From Oceanimonas doudoroffii (GTDB taxonomy: Bacteria > Pseudomonadota > Gammaproteobacteria > Enterobacterales > Aeromonadaceae), in contig NZ_NBIM01000001.1 of the NCBI RefSeq assembly GCF_002242685.1, positions 1,488,001 to 1,552,000 of the forward strand: a stretch of 64,000 bases of DNA, given 5' to 3'. Of the stretch, positions 27,748 through 36,787 are shown in pieces. The translations under genes were made by a program, and so were the position numbers. Under the pieces are notes generated by a model. It had not been told where the DNA came from. It saw nothing but the letters and a program-made list of their open reading frames with translations, and made no database searches. Within the stretch, counting starts at the first letter, position 1, and every line of letters starts with the position of its first letter.

Positions 27748-28470
27748 TCATTGTTGCCAATCTTTTAAACGGGAACGAAGCCGCAGCATGGCCTGACTGT
27801 GGATCTGGCTCACCCTCGACTCGGAAACCGACAGGATCTCCCCGATTTCCCGCAAGTTCAGTTCTTCATCGTAATAAAGCGACAGCACCAGGGCTTCCCG
27901 CTCCGGCAGTGTTTTAATGCCGTCGGCGAGGGCCCGCTGAAACCGGTCTCTGGCCATACCGGCAAAGGGGCTGCCGGTATGTACGGCCGGATCGGCCTGG
28001 TATTCCACTCCCTGCTCAAATTCATCCATTTCCAGCAGCTTGCCGTGATTAACGTCGGCCAGCATGGTGTGATACTGGGTCAGCGACACCCCCAGCTCGT
28101 CGGCGACTTCCCGATCCTGGGCCGGGCGGCCCTCACGGCGCTGAATGGCATGCATGGCCTCGGCAATCTGGCGACCGTTGCGGTGCACCGAACGCGGCAC
28201 CCAGTCGCCCCGGCGAATTTCATCCAGCATGGCGCCACGAATGCGAATGCCGGCAAAGGTCTCAAAACTGGCGCCCTTGGACGCATCAAAGCTTTTCGCC
28301 GCCTCCAGCAGCCCCACCATACCCGACTGCACCAGATCGTCGAGCTGAACGCTGTCGGGCAGGCGCGCCAGCAAATGCTGGGCAATGCGCCGCACCAAGG
28401 CAGCGTGCCGCTCCACCAGGCCCTGGCTGTTGTGCCGGGCGTAGGCCTGCGCCTTAATCACCACGGGCAT
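27748..28470 (-). CDS. fliA: Flagellar sigma factor FliA (sigma-28)
   Basis: 240 residues. Region 2 has LPDSVQLDDLVQSGMVGLLEAAKSFD and FAGIRIRGAMLDEIRRGDWVPRSV. Region 4 has LPEREALVLSLYYDEELNLREIGEILSVSESRVSQIHSQA. It directs RNA polymerase to late flagellar genes; matching promoters are seen before flagellin and cheY. Its start overlaps the end of flhG by 17 bases, putting it in the flhA-flhF-flhG-fliA transcript. Confidence 0.96.
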   Translation of the reverse strand: MPVVIKAQAYARHNSQGLVERHAALVRRIAQHLLARLPDSVQLDDLVQSGMVGLLEAAKSFDASKGASFETFAGIRIRGAMLDEIRRGDWVPRSVHRNGRQIAEAMHAIQRREGRPAQDREVADELGVSLTQYHTMLADVNHGKLLEMDEFEQGVEYQADPAVHTGSPFAGMARDRFQRALADGIKTLPEREALVLSLYYDEELNLREIGEILSVSESRVSQIHSQAMLRLRSRLKDWQQ

Positions 28471-29338
28471 CCTGCTCAGCCACCGGATTGGCGAGCAGTC
28501 TCTCTACAAAAAATTGCAGGTGTCCCTGGGCCCGGTGCGGTGTGGGCCAGGTCAGGGCCTTGGTGGCCAGGGCACGAATGGCAATGGACGACGGCGCCTT
28601 GGGGTACTGATTCACCACCAGGGTCTGGCGCCGCACCGCCATGCGCAGGTTACCGTCAAAGGGAATGCAGGACACCAGTTCCAGGGAGGCGTCGAGAAAC
28701 TTGTCGGTAACCCGGGTCAGCTTGGCGAACAGCTCCATGCCTTCTCGCTGGCTGCGCACCATGTTGGCCACAATCTTGAAACGGAAGACACCGTGCTCCC
28801 GGGACAGCAGCTTGATCAGCGCATAGGCGTCGGTGATCGAGGTGGGCTCGTCGCACACCACCACCAGCACTTCCTGGGACGCCCGGGAAAAACTGAGCAC
28901 CATGTCGGAAATGCCGGCGGCGGTGTCCACCAGCAGCACATCCACCGGGGTGCGCATCTCGCTGAAGGCCCGAATCAGGCTGACATGCTCCAGGGGTGAC
29001 AGCTCGGTCATCGACTGGTTGCCGGAGGTGGCGGGAATAATGCGAATGCCCTGTGGGCCTTCCACCATGATGTCGTCGAGGCTGCACTCTCCCCGCAACA
29101 CATGGGACAGGTTGCGCCGCACGCGAATGCCCAGCAGCACATCCACGTTGGCCAGCCCCAGATCCGCATCCAGCACCATTACCCGCTTGCCCTGTGCCGC
29201 CATGGCCGAGGCCAGATTGAGGGTGATATTGGTCTTGCCCACCCCGCCCTTGCCCCCGGTGACGGCGATCACCTGCACTCTGTTCATTTTGCTCATAAGC
29301 CGCAGTCCGCTTGCCTGGTCCTGAAACCAATTAGTCAT
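28454..29338 (-). CDS. flhG: MinD-like flagellar number regulator FlhG/FleN
   Basis: About 294 residues from the ATG at 29338. The N-terminal DQASGLR is the peptide that stimulates FlhF GTPase. The deviant Walker A is GGKGGVGKTN, followed by VMVLDADLGLANVDVLLG and VLLVDTAAGISDMV. It limits the number of polar flagella, acting on FlhF and FlrA. The longer in-frame start at 29488 lies inside flhF. It overlaps flhF by 8 bases and fliA by 17. Confidence 0.94.
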   Translation of the reverse strand: MTNWFQDQASGLRLMSKMNRVQVIAVTGGKGGVGKTNITLNLASAMAAQGKRVMVLDADLGLANVDVLLGIRVRRNLSHVLRGECSLDDIMVEGPQGIRIIPATSGNQSMTELSPLEHVSLIRAFSEMRTPVDVLLVDTAAGISDMVLSFSRASQEVLVVVCDEPTSITDAYALIKLLSREHGVFRFKIVANMVRSQREGMELFAKLTRVTDKFLDASLELVSCIPFDGNLRMAVRRQTLVVNQYPKAPSSIAIRALATKALTWPTPHRAQGHLQFFVERLLANPVAEQDARGD

Positions 29339-30698
29339 AGAAACGCGCATCCTCATCGTCTGCGTCGGAAGCGGCCCAGTAGTAGGGCTCTTCCTGCTGC
29401 TGTTCCACTCGGCCCAGGGCCTGGCGAACCAGCTCCTCGGCCTTGGCCAGACGCAGGTCTTCCGGCACCCGCTGACCGTCGGTGACATAACTGATGGGCA
29501 GGCTGTTCTGAATGCTGATGTCGAGCACGTCGCCCAGCGACAGGCTTTCGTCCAGCTTGGTCATAATGCAGCCGGCCAGGGGAATGCGGCGAAAATGCTC
29601 CACCGCCTCCTGCAGCACCCGGCGCTGGGCGGTGGCCGGCAGCACCAGGTAATTACGAATACGAATCTGGCGATCCCCCACCAGGGTGTCGAGTTGCTCG
29701 TTGAGGCGCATGTCCCGCTGGCCCATGCCGGCGGTGTCAATCAGCACTAGACGGCGATGACGCAGCTGATACAGGGCCTGAGCCAACTCTTCGTAGGTGC
29801 GCGCCTGCTTGACCGCCACACCCATGATTCGGCCATAGGTCTGCAGCTGCTCATGGGCGCCGATGCGATAGTGATCCGTGGTGATCAACGCCAGCTGATC
29901 GGCACCGTGACGGGCGGCAAACCGCGCCGCCAGTTTGGCGATGGTGGTGGTTTTGCCCACCCCGGTGGGACCGAGCAGGGCCACGGCACCGCCCTGGCGC
30001 ATGATTTCGTCTTCGCCGGTCACCAGCAGCTCGTTAAGCGCCGCTTCAATCTGGGTCCAGGCCTCGTGGGGGGCGGCACTTTCGTGTACCCGCATGGCCA
30101 GCATGTCGGCAAAGCCGTCGCTGAAGCCCAGCTGCCTGAGCTGCTTGATCACCATGGCCCGCACCGGCTCGCGCCGCTCCACTTCCTGCCACATCAGCCC
30201 CGACACCTGGTGCTCCAGCAGCCGGCGAATGCTGGCAATTTCCTGGCGCATGGCGTTCAGTTCCTTGTCTTTGGAACTTTCCTTTTGCCGGCTGTCACGG
30301 CTGCCCTTGCCGCCGCCGGCAAACAGTGACGACGGCTGGTTGAGCACCGGCTCCCGGCGCTTCTCGGGCTGGCCCCAGTCCACCTGCTCGGCCAGGGTTT
30401 TGGGGGAAGGGTCGCGTTTGCCCCGGCTGAGCAGGGCCTGCAGGGAGTCGGCCTGCTGCTGACCACTGAGCGGCGGTACAAACTGACGGGCCTGCGACGA
30501 AATTCTGACATTGTCGTCGGACAAGGCGCGGGGGGAGCTGTCCACCGGCGCTCCGTCGTCGTCATCCACGGCGGCGACGATTTCAATGCCGCCCGAGACC
30601 TTCTTGTTGGACATGATCACCGCATCGGGCCCGAGCACTTCCTTGACTTCGGCCAGGGCGGCCCGCATGTCCTTGGCAAAAAACCGTTTAATCTTCAT
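29331..30698 (-). CDS. flhF: Signal-recognition-type GTPase FlhF
   Basis: 455 residues. An N-terminal basic B domain begins MKIKRFFAKDMRAAL. A helical N domain precedes the G domain with G1 GPTGVGKTTTIAKLAARFA (about 240), LITTDHYRIGAHEQL, LIDTAGMGQRD and TKLDE. It fixes the polar site of flagellar assembly. Between flhA and flhG in the same transcript. Confidence 0.95.
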   Translation of the reverse strand: MKIKRFFAKDMRAALAEVKEVLGPDAVIMSNKKVSGGIEIVAAVDDDDGAPVDSSPRALSDDNVRISSQARQFVPPLSGQQQADSLQALLSRGKRDPSPKTLAEQVDWGQPEKRREPVLNQPSSLFAGGGKGSRDSRQKESSKDKELNAMRQEIASIRRLLEHQVSGLMWQEVERREPVRAMVIKQLRQLGFSDGFADMLAMRVHESAAPHEAWTQIEAALNELLVTGEDEIMRQGGAVALLGPTGVGKTTTIAKLAARFAARHGADQLALITTDHYRIGAHEQLQTYGRIMGVAVKQARTYEELAQALYQLRHRRLVLIDTAGMGQRDMRLNEQLDTLVGDRQIRIRNYLVLPATAQRRVLQEAVEHFRRIPLAGCIMTKLDESLSLGDVLDISIQNSLPISYVTDGQRVPEDLRLAKAEELVRQALGRVEQQQEEPYYWAASDADDEDARFYD

Positions 30699-30712
30699 TC
30701 AGTCTCCCCCCG

Positions 30713-32815
30713 CTACTGCTGTCCGACCGAGGCTACGATGCGGATCTGACGATCGTCCGGCACTTCCTGATAAGACAGCACCCGCAGACTGGGAATGGTA
30801 TGTTTCACAAAGCGCGCCAGGGTGGTACGCAACATGCCCGAGGTCAGCAATATCGCCGGCTGACCTTCCAGCTCCTGATTGGTGGCGGCCTGGGACAGGG
30901 ACTGCTGCATGCGCTCCGCCAGTCCCGGCTCTATGCCGCTCCCTTGCGCGCCACCGGCCTGCAAAGAGTTCTGCAAAATTTGTTCCAACTCTGGCGCCAG
31001 GGTGATGACCGGCAGCTCCCGCTCGGTGCCGGCAATCTCCTGCACCAGGAACCGCCGCAGGGCGATTCGGCAGGCGGCGGTCAGCACTTCCGGATCCTGA
31101 CTCTTGGGGGCGTACTCGGTCAGGGTCTGCAGTATGGTGCGCATGTCACGAATGGACACGCCTTCGTTCAGCAGGCTCTGCAGCACCTTGGTGACCAGGG
31201 CCAGGCTCAGGGTATTGGGCACCAGGCCTTCCACCAGCTTGGGCTGACTGCGGCCTATCTGATCGATCAGGTTCTGCACTTCTTCATGACCCAGCAGCAC
31301 GGCGGCGCTGTTGGTGAGTAGCTGGCTGAGATGGGTCGCCACCACGGTCGCGGCATCCACCACGGTGTAACCCAGGCTCTGGGCGTGCTCTATCTGATCC
31401 CGGGCAATCCAGGTGGCTTCCAGGCCAAAGGCCGGATCCCGAGTATCAATGCCCTGTAGAGGGCCGAACACCTGGCCCGGGTTGATGGCCAGCTCCCGCT
31501 CGGGATAGATGTCGGCGAGCCCCGAGCTGACCCCCATCAGGGTGATCTGATACTGGTTGGGGCCCAGCTCCAGGTTGTCGCGAATGTGCACGGCGGGAAT
31601 GAGAAAGCCCAACTCCTGGGACAACTTCTTGCGTACCCCCTTGATACGACTGAGCAGCTCGCCGCCCTGGGACACATCCACCAGGCTGATCAGCCGGTAG
31701 CCCACTTCCAGGCCGATGGTATCCACCTGCACCACGTCGTCCCAGCTCAACTCGCGGCTTTCGCTGCCGCCGGCCACCGCCGGCGGCTGGGCCGCGGCTT
31801 CCTGCTGTTGCTGTGCACGCTCGCCCTGGCGCTTGTGCATCCACCAGGCACCAAAGGCAGACAACCCACCCAGCAATAAGAAGGCAAAATGGGGCATGCC
31901 CGGCACCAGCCCCATGGCGATCAGAATGCCGGCGGCGATGGCAAGGGAGCGCGGGTTGTCAAAAAGCTGACCCAGCATGGCCTGGCCCATGTCTTCCCGC
32001 GTGTTTTGCCGCGTCACGATAATGGCGGCGGCAATGGACAACAGCAACGAGGGGATCTGCGCCACCAGGCCATCACCTATGGTGAGCAGGGTATAAACCC
32101 GGGCGGCATCGCCAAAGGACAGCTGGTGCTGGGCCATGCCGATAATGAAACCGCCGATGATATTGATAAAGAGGATCATGATGCCGGCAATGGCATCCCC
32201 CTTAACGAATTTTGACGCACCGTCCATGGAGCCGTAGAAGTCCGCTTCTCGCGTGACCTCTTCCCGGCGGGTACGGGCTTCATCCTGATTGATCAGGCCG
32301 GCGTTGAGATCGGCATCGATGGCCATCTGTTTGCCGGGCATGGCATCCAGGGTAAAACGGGCACTCACTTCGGAAATACGTCCGGCGCCCTTGGTCACCA
32401 CCGCGAAGTTGATGATCATCAGGATCAGAAAGACGATAAGGCCGACCGCATAGTTGCCGCCGATCACCACGGAGCCAAAGGCCTCGATCACGTTACCGGC
32501 GGCATTGCCGCCCTGGTGACCTTCCAGCAGCACCACGCGAGTGGACGCCACGTTCAGTGCCAGCCTGAGCAGGGTGGCCACCAGCAGCACGGTGGGAAAG
32601 GCGGCAAAGTCGAGGGGACGCTGGGTGTAAACCGCCACCAGCAGTACCACCAGGGCCAGGGAGATATTGAAGGAAAACAGCACATCCAGCATCAGGGCCG
32701 GAATGGGCAACACCACCATGGCGAGCGCCGCCAGCACCAGCAGCGGCGTACCCATGCCCTTGTTGACCCACTTGGACCACTGTTTTGCCTGTGAAAGCCT
32801 CGCCCTTAACTCCAT
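30713..32815 (-). CDS. flhA: Flagellar export gate protein FlhA
   Basis: 700 residues, standard length. Eight N-terminal membrane segments carry the FHIPEP-type loop RISEVSARFTLDAMPGKQMAIDADLNAGLI. The C-terminal cytoplasmic domain binds substrates and chaperones (EIAGTERELPVITLAPELE). It is the nonameric gate of the type III export apparatus. Preceded by a sigma-54 promoter. Confidence 0.96.
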   Translation of the reverse strand: MELRARLSQAKQWSKWVNKGMGTPLLVLAALAMVVLPIPALMLDVLFSFNISLALVVLLVAVYTQRPLDFAAFPTVLLVATLLRLALNVASTRVVLLEGHQGGNAAGNVIEAFGSVVIGGNYAVGLIVFLILMIINFAVVTKGAGRISEVSARFTLDAMPGKQMAIDADLNAGLINQDEARTRREEVTREADFYGSMDGASKFVKGDAIAGIMILFINIIGGFIIGMAQHQLSFGDAARVYTLLTIGDGLVAQIPSLLLSIAAAIIVTRQNTREDMGQAMLGQLFDNPRSLAIAAGILIAMGLVPGMPHFAFLLLGGLSAFGAWWMHKRQGERAQQQQEAAAQPPAVAGGSESRELSWDDVVQVDTIGLEVGYRLISLVDVSQGGELLSRIKGVRKKLSQELGFLIPAVHIRDNLELGPNQYQITLMGVSSGLADIYPERELAINPGQVFGPLQGIDTRDPAFGLEATWIARDQIEHAQSLGYTVVDAATVVATHLSQLLTNSAAVLLGHEEVQNLIDQIGRSQPKLVEGLVPNTLSLALVTKVLQSLLNEGVSIRDMRTILQTLTEYAPKSQDPEVLTAACRIALRRFLVQEIAGTERELPVITLAPELEQILQNSLQAGGAQGSGIEPGLAERMQQSLSQAATNQELEGQPAILLTSGMLRTTLARFVKHTIPSLRVLSYQEVPDDRQIRIVASVGQQ

Positions 32816-32852
32816 GACACTCGCTGACGTTCAAAAATCATGGTGGTTGACA

Positions 32853-32868
32853 TGCAAAAAACAAACCA
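32853..32868 (-). promoter_or_regulatory. Sigma-54 promoter for flhA-flhF-flhG-fliA
   Basis: TGGTTTG-TTTT-TTGCA on the minus strand: GG and GC elements at the required spacing with a perfect TTGCA. The start site would be near 32842, 27 bases before flhA, in the gap after flhB. Confidence 0.75.
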
Positions 32869-32953
32869 ACTTAAATCAACAGCCAGAGGGGGAGATGTCA
32901 TGGACTGAAGCCACAGGTGGCTTGCTCCTTTATAGCTTCAGCCTTGCGGTGCT

Positions 32954-34087
32954 TTATACCCGGTACTCATCGGGGATGGGCAAATCGTCCTTGAGCGGTA
33001 CCGGCTTGTTGCCCTGCCCCTTGCGCCAAGCGTTAAGCTGGAACACATAGGCCAGGATCTGGGCCACGGCCACAAACAGGCCATCGGGAATTTCCCGGTC
33101 AAGCTTGGTGGAGAAGTACACCGCTCGGGCCAGGGCCGGCGACGAAATCACCGGCACCTGATACTCCCGGGCCACTTCCCGAATCTTGAGGGCGACTTCA
33201 TCCAGCCCCTTGGCCACCACCACGGGGGCCGCACCGGGCTTGTCCTTGTCATAACGCAGGGCCACCGAGAAATGGGTCGGGTTGACCACCACCACGTCGG
33301 CGGTGGGCACTTCGGCCATCATGCGGCGATTGGCCATTTCCTGCTGCAGCCGGCGAATACGGCTTTTCACCTCGGGTTTGCCCTCGGTGTTCTTGTATTC
33401 GTCCTTGACCTCCTGCAGCGTCATTTTCAGCTGACGAGTGTGGTTCCACACCTGAAAGGGCACATCGATGGCGACGATGGGCAACAACGCCAGGCACAGT
33501 GCCAGTCCCATCCACAGCAACAGCTCCAGGGCGTCCTTCATGGCCAGGTTCAGGGTTTCACCGCTGAGGCGCAGAATATGGTCGAACTGGCTCCACAGCA
33601 GCCAGATCGCGATGGTGGCAATAAACACCACCTTGGCAATGGACTTCAGCAGCTCGACCAGCGCCTGCACGCCAAACATGCGCTTGAGGCCGTTCACCGG
33701 GCTGAGACGACTGAATTTTGGCATCATTGCCTGGGTGCTGAAGTTAAAGCCCCCCAGCAGGCTGTTGCCCACCAGGGCCGCCACCAGCACCACGGCAAAC
33801 ATGCCCAGTAACGGCCACATCAGCCCGCCAATGGCCTCGGCCAGCGCCGGCATCATGGTAGCCGGATCGAAAATGGCCGCTCGTTCCAGCCGAAAACTCT
33901 GCTCAAACACCATGGACAACGCCTCCCCGAGCGCATCCCCCAGCATCAGCAGGGCAGCGGCGGCACTGAGCAGCACCGCCGCCGTGCCCAGCTCCTTGGA
34001 ACGGGGAATCTGGCCTTTTTCCCGCGCCTGCCGAAGGCGCTGCTCCGTGGGCTGTTCCGTTCTTTCCTGGCCGTCCGACTCTGCCAT
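32954..34087 (-). CDS. flhB: Flagellar export switch protein FlhB
   Basis: 377 residues. Four membrane segments are followed by a cytoplasmic autocleaving domain with the NPTH site (VVVVNPTHFSVALRY). The N terminus has SDGQERTEQPTEQRLRQAREKGQIPRSKEL. It switches export from rod/hook to filament substrates together with FliK. Starts 1 base after fliR; last gene of the fliK-flhB run. Confidence 0.96.
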   Translation of the reverse strand: MAESDGQERTEQPTEQRLRQAREKGQIPRSKELGTAAVLLSAAAALLMLGDALGEALSMVFEQSFRLERAAIFDPATMMPALAEAIGGLMWPLLGMFAVVLVAALVGNSLLGGFNFSTQAMMPKFSRLSPVNGLKRMFGVQALVELLKSIAKVVFIATIAIWLLWSQFDHILRLSGETLNLAMKDALELLLWMGLALCLALLPIVAIDVPFQVWNHTRQLKMTLQEVKDEYKNTEGKPEVKSRIRRLQQEMANRRMMAEVPTADVVVVNPTHFSVALRYDKDKPGAAPVVVAKGLDEVALKIREVAREYQVPVISSPALARAVYFSTKLDREIPDGLFVAVAQILAYVFQLNAWRKGQGNKPVPLKDDLPIPDEYRV

Positions 34088-34088
34088 G

Positions 34089-34877
34089 TCAGCCTCCCTC
34101 GCAGGTCAGTCTCAGGGTGTCACACATCACCTGCTGCATGCGCAGCCATTGATTTTCGAAATGATCCATAAAACCGCCCAGGGTCAGCCACATGATAAAC
34201 AGGCCGCATACCATGCTGATGGCAAAGCCCACGCTGAAGATATTGAGCTGGGGGGCGGCCCGGGTCATGACCCCGAAACTGAAGTTGATCAGCAGCATGG
34301 CCACGATGGCCGACAGCGACATGGCCACCGCCGCCTGAAACAACAGTGTCAGCAAACCGGCGAGGTTCTGCCAGTCGCCGACCGTCAGCCCACTGACGGC
34401 CACCGGCACTGAGGTAAAGCTGAGCACAATGGCCTCGATCATCACCAGGTGGCCATCAAGGCCGAGAAACAGCAGGGTGCCCAGCATCAGGTAAAGCTGA
34501 CCCACCACCGGCGCCGACTGACCATTCAGGGGATCGACCATAGAGGCAAACCCCAGGCTGGTCTGCATGGCAATAATCTGGCCGGCGGTGACGAAGGTCT
34601 GCAGCAAGAACTGGGACAGCAGGCCAATAACGGCGCCGATCAGCACCTGCTGAACGGTGATCAGAAAGCCTGCCATCGAAAACAGCTCCACCGCCGGCAT
34701 CGGCGGCAGCACCGGCGCCACCGCCAGGGTCATGGCCACCGCCAGCAGCAGCCGGGTATAAACCGGCGTAAGGTTGGCACCAAACATCACCATGGTCATC
34801 ATCAACCCGGCAATGCGGCACAAGGGCCAGAGGTAGGAGGCCAACCATTGCATCAGCTCGGCGGTGGTATAACTCAA
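34089..34877 (-). CDS. fliR: Flagellar export gate protein FliR
   Basis: About 262 residues with around six membrane segments and the conserved LGFASMVDPLNGQSAPVVGQLY region. I chose the TTG at 34877 (MSYTTAELMQWL): AGGAG ends about 6 bases upstream. The overlapping ATG at 34881 is in another frame, and the TTG at 34898 lacks a ribosome-binding site. A 147-base gap to fliQ is unusual inside this otherwise overlapping run. Confidence 0.9.
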   Translation of the reverse strand: MSYTTAELMQWLASYLWPLCRIAGLMMTMVMFGANLTPVYTRLLLAVAMTLAVAPVLPPMPAVELFSMAGFLITVQQVLIGAVIGLLSQFLLQTFVTAGQIIAMQTSLGFASMVDPLNGQSAPVVGQLYLMLGTLLFLGLDGHLVMIEAIVLSFTSVPVAVSGLTVGDWQNLAGLLTLLFQAAVAMSLSAIVAMLLINFSFGVMTRAAPQLNIFSVGFAISMVCGLFIMWLTLGGFMDHFENQWLRMQQVMCDTLRLTCEGG

Positions 34878-35024
34878 ACATTCACTCCTGCAAAACAAGC
34901 TGTAAGCAGCCCGAGCGAGTGGGTGGCAAGACTTCAGTTACAACCTTATTTGTGAGGCAAACTCGGTTCCCGCAAACAATTGGGGTTGTCTTCTAGCTTT
35001 CGTCTTAAAGCTTCCAGTGATGTC

Positions 35025-35294
35025 TTACCCGATAACCTGAGGGATCTGGCCGACCAGCTCGTGAAAATAATCAATCAGCATGCCAAACCCCCAATGGGCG
35101 CCCACGGCCAGGGCGCCCAGGGTCACCAGCAGGCGGGGCAGAAAACTCAGGGTCTGCTCGTTGATGGAGGTGGCGGCCTGAAAGATGGACACCAGCAGCC
35201 CCACCGCCAAGCTCGGAAAAATGACCGCCGACACCAGTACCGTGACCAGCCAGAGGGCGCTGCGGAACAGATCGACGAAGGTTTCCGGGCTCAT
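35025..35294 (-). CDS. fliQ: Flagellar export gate protein FliQ
   Basis: 89 residues, normal length, with two membrane segments (SALWLVTVLVSAVIFPSLAVGLLVSIFQA and the LLVTLGALAVGAHWGFGML helix). The conserved QAATSINEQTLSFLPRL lies between them. Part of the FliPQR pore. It starts on the last base of fliP. Confidence 0.95.
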   Translation of the reverse strand: MSPETFVDLFRSALWLVTVLVSAVIFPSLAVGLLVSIFQAATSINEQTLSFLPRLLVTLGALAVGAHWGFGMLIDYFHELVGQIPQVIG

Positions 35295-36040
35295 TACGGG
35301 GCTCCCAGTCCAAAGCTGGTGGCGAGGGTGCCCATGATCAGGTTCCAGCCGTCCACCAGCACAAACAGCATCAGCTTGAACGGCAGCGAGATCAGCATGG
35401 GCGACAGCATCATCATGCCCATCGCCATCAGTATGCTGGCCACCACCAAATCAATCACCAGAAACGGCAAAAACAACATGAAGCCTATCTGAAAGGCGGT
35501 TTTCAGCTCGCTGGTAACAAAGGCCGGAATCAGCACGCGCAGCGGCACCTCGGCCTCGCTGTCCACCTGCACATCGGCAATATTGAGAAAGGTGTCCAGA
35601 TCCTTGACCCGGGTCTGGGCCAGCATAAAGTCGCGCATGGGCTGCTCGGCCCGGGCCAGGGCTTCTTTCGAGCCGATCTCTTCCGCCAGATAGGGCTGCA
35701 GGGCCTCGTTGTTGACCCTATCCAGCACCGGCGACATGATGAAAAACGACAAAAACAGGCTGATGCCGATCAGCACCTGATTGGACGGACTCTGCTGCAG
35801 CCCCAGGGCCTGACGCAAAATCGACAGCACCACAATAATGCGGGTAAAGGACGTCATCATGATGACCACCGCCGGCAGAAACGACAGCGCCGTCATCAGC
35901 GCCAGCACCTGCAGGGTCAGGCTGTATTCCTGGCTGCCGTCCGGGTTGGTGGTCACCGTTACCGCCGACATGCCCTGCTGGGCCAGGGCGGGGGTGGCAC
36001 ACAGCAACAACAGCGGCAGCCAGCGGTTAATGCGGCTCAT
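35294..36040 (-). CDS. fliP: Flagellar export gate protein FliP
   Basis: About 248 residues from the ATG at 36040. A cleavable signal peptide ends near ALAQQ. The core has [39 protein letters not shown] and [32 protein letters not shown]. It is the main pore subunit of the export gate. It overlaps fliO by 14 bases. Confidence 0.95.
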   Translation of the reverse strand: MSRINRWLPLLLLCATPALAQQGMSAVTVTTNPDGSQEYSLTLQVLALMTALSFLPAVVIMMTSFTRIIVVLSILRQALGLQQSPSNQVLIGISLFLSFFIMSPVLDRVNNEALQPYLAEEIGSKEALARAEQPMRDFMLAQTRVKDLDTFLNIADVQVDSEAEVPLRVLIPAFVTSELKTAFQIGFMLFLPFLVIDLVVASILMAMGMMMLSPMLISLPFKLMLFVLVDGWNLIMGTLATSFGLGAP

Positions 36041-36392
36041 GCTGCCCACCCGTCAATTTCCTGCCGGCCTGGGGCTCCGCCAGTGGGTGCTCCAGCTTGC
36101 CCAACCGGTTGATGTTCTGGGGGGTGATGCCCAGCAGCCACTGCTCCTCGCCCACCTGCACCACCACCAGTTTCTCCTTGTGGCCCAGGGCCAGGCTGGT
36201 TACCACCCTGAGCTGGCGATTGCCGCCCAGCGCCGGTAATTTAAGCCGCCGCACCGCCCAGCCCAAAACCAGCAGCAGGCCAATGACCAGCGCCGACGAC
36301 AGCGCCCATGAAGTCCACTGAATGTCGGGGCCGCCCTGAGCGTAAAGAGGGGCACTGGTGGCCAGCAGCAGGTAAACCGGTAACTGCCTCAT
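36027..36392 (-). CDS. fliO: Flagellar biosynthesis protein FliO
   Basis: 121 residues. An N-terminal hydrophobic segment and a second one ([19 protein letters not shown]) are followed by a FliO/FliZ-type domain: [33 protein letters not shown]. It assists assembly of the FliP ring. Low sequence conservation is normal; the position between fliN and fliP is decisive. Confidence 0.88.
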   Translation of the reverse strand: MRQLPVYLLLATSAPLYAQGGPDIQWTSWALSSALVIGLLLVLGWAVRRLKLPALGGNRQLRVVTSLALGHKEKLVVVQVGEEQWLLGITPQNINRLGKLEHPLAEPQAGRKLTGGQHEPH

Positions 36393-36787
36393 TTGAGCTT
36401 TTTGATCCTTTCGGTCTGGCTGATCACGTCGGTCAGGCGAATGCCAAACTTGTCGTTCACCACCACCACCTCGCCGTGGGCGATCAAGGTGCCGTTGACC
36501 ATGACGTCAAGGGGTTCCCCCGCCAACCGGTCCAGCTCCACCACTGAGCCCTGATTGAGCTGCAGCAGGTTGCGAATGCTGATCTGGCTGCGACCCACTT
36601 CCATGGAAATGGTCACCGGAATATCCAGTATGGTGTCTAACTTGCGCCGCTCCTCCTGAGTGATGGGGGCCTGGCCATCATTGCTGAAGTCGTCCAGCTC
36701 GGCCTTTTTCACCTCCCCGTCCTGCTCCGCCATGGCGTCGCCCCAGATATCATCCAGCTCATTTTGATCGTTCTGCTCGTCGCTCAT
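36389..36787 (-). CDS. fliN: Flagellar switch protein FliN
   Basis: 132 residues. An acidic N terminus is followed by the SpoA domain ILDIPVTISMEVGRSQISIRNLLQLNQGSVVELDRLAGEPLDV and LIAHGEVVVVNDKFGIRLTDV. It forms the lower C-ring with FliM. It overlaps fliO by 4 bases and shares the base at 36787 with fliM. Confidence 0.95.
   Translation of the reverse strand: MSDEQNDQNELDDIWGDAMAEQDGEVKKAELDDFSNDGQAPITQEERRKLDTILDIPVTISMEVGRSQISIRNLLQLNQGSVVELDRLAGEPLDVMVNGTLIAHGEVVVVNDKFGIRLTDVISQTERIKKLK

Noticed and set aside
34456..34881. ATG at 34881 beginning a 141-codon frame at the start of fliR
   Set aside because: It has the same ribosome-binding site but the wrong frame; only the frame from TTG 34877 encodes FliR membrane segments.
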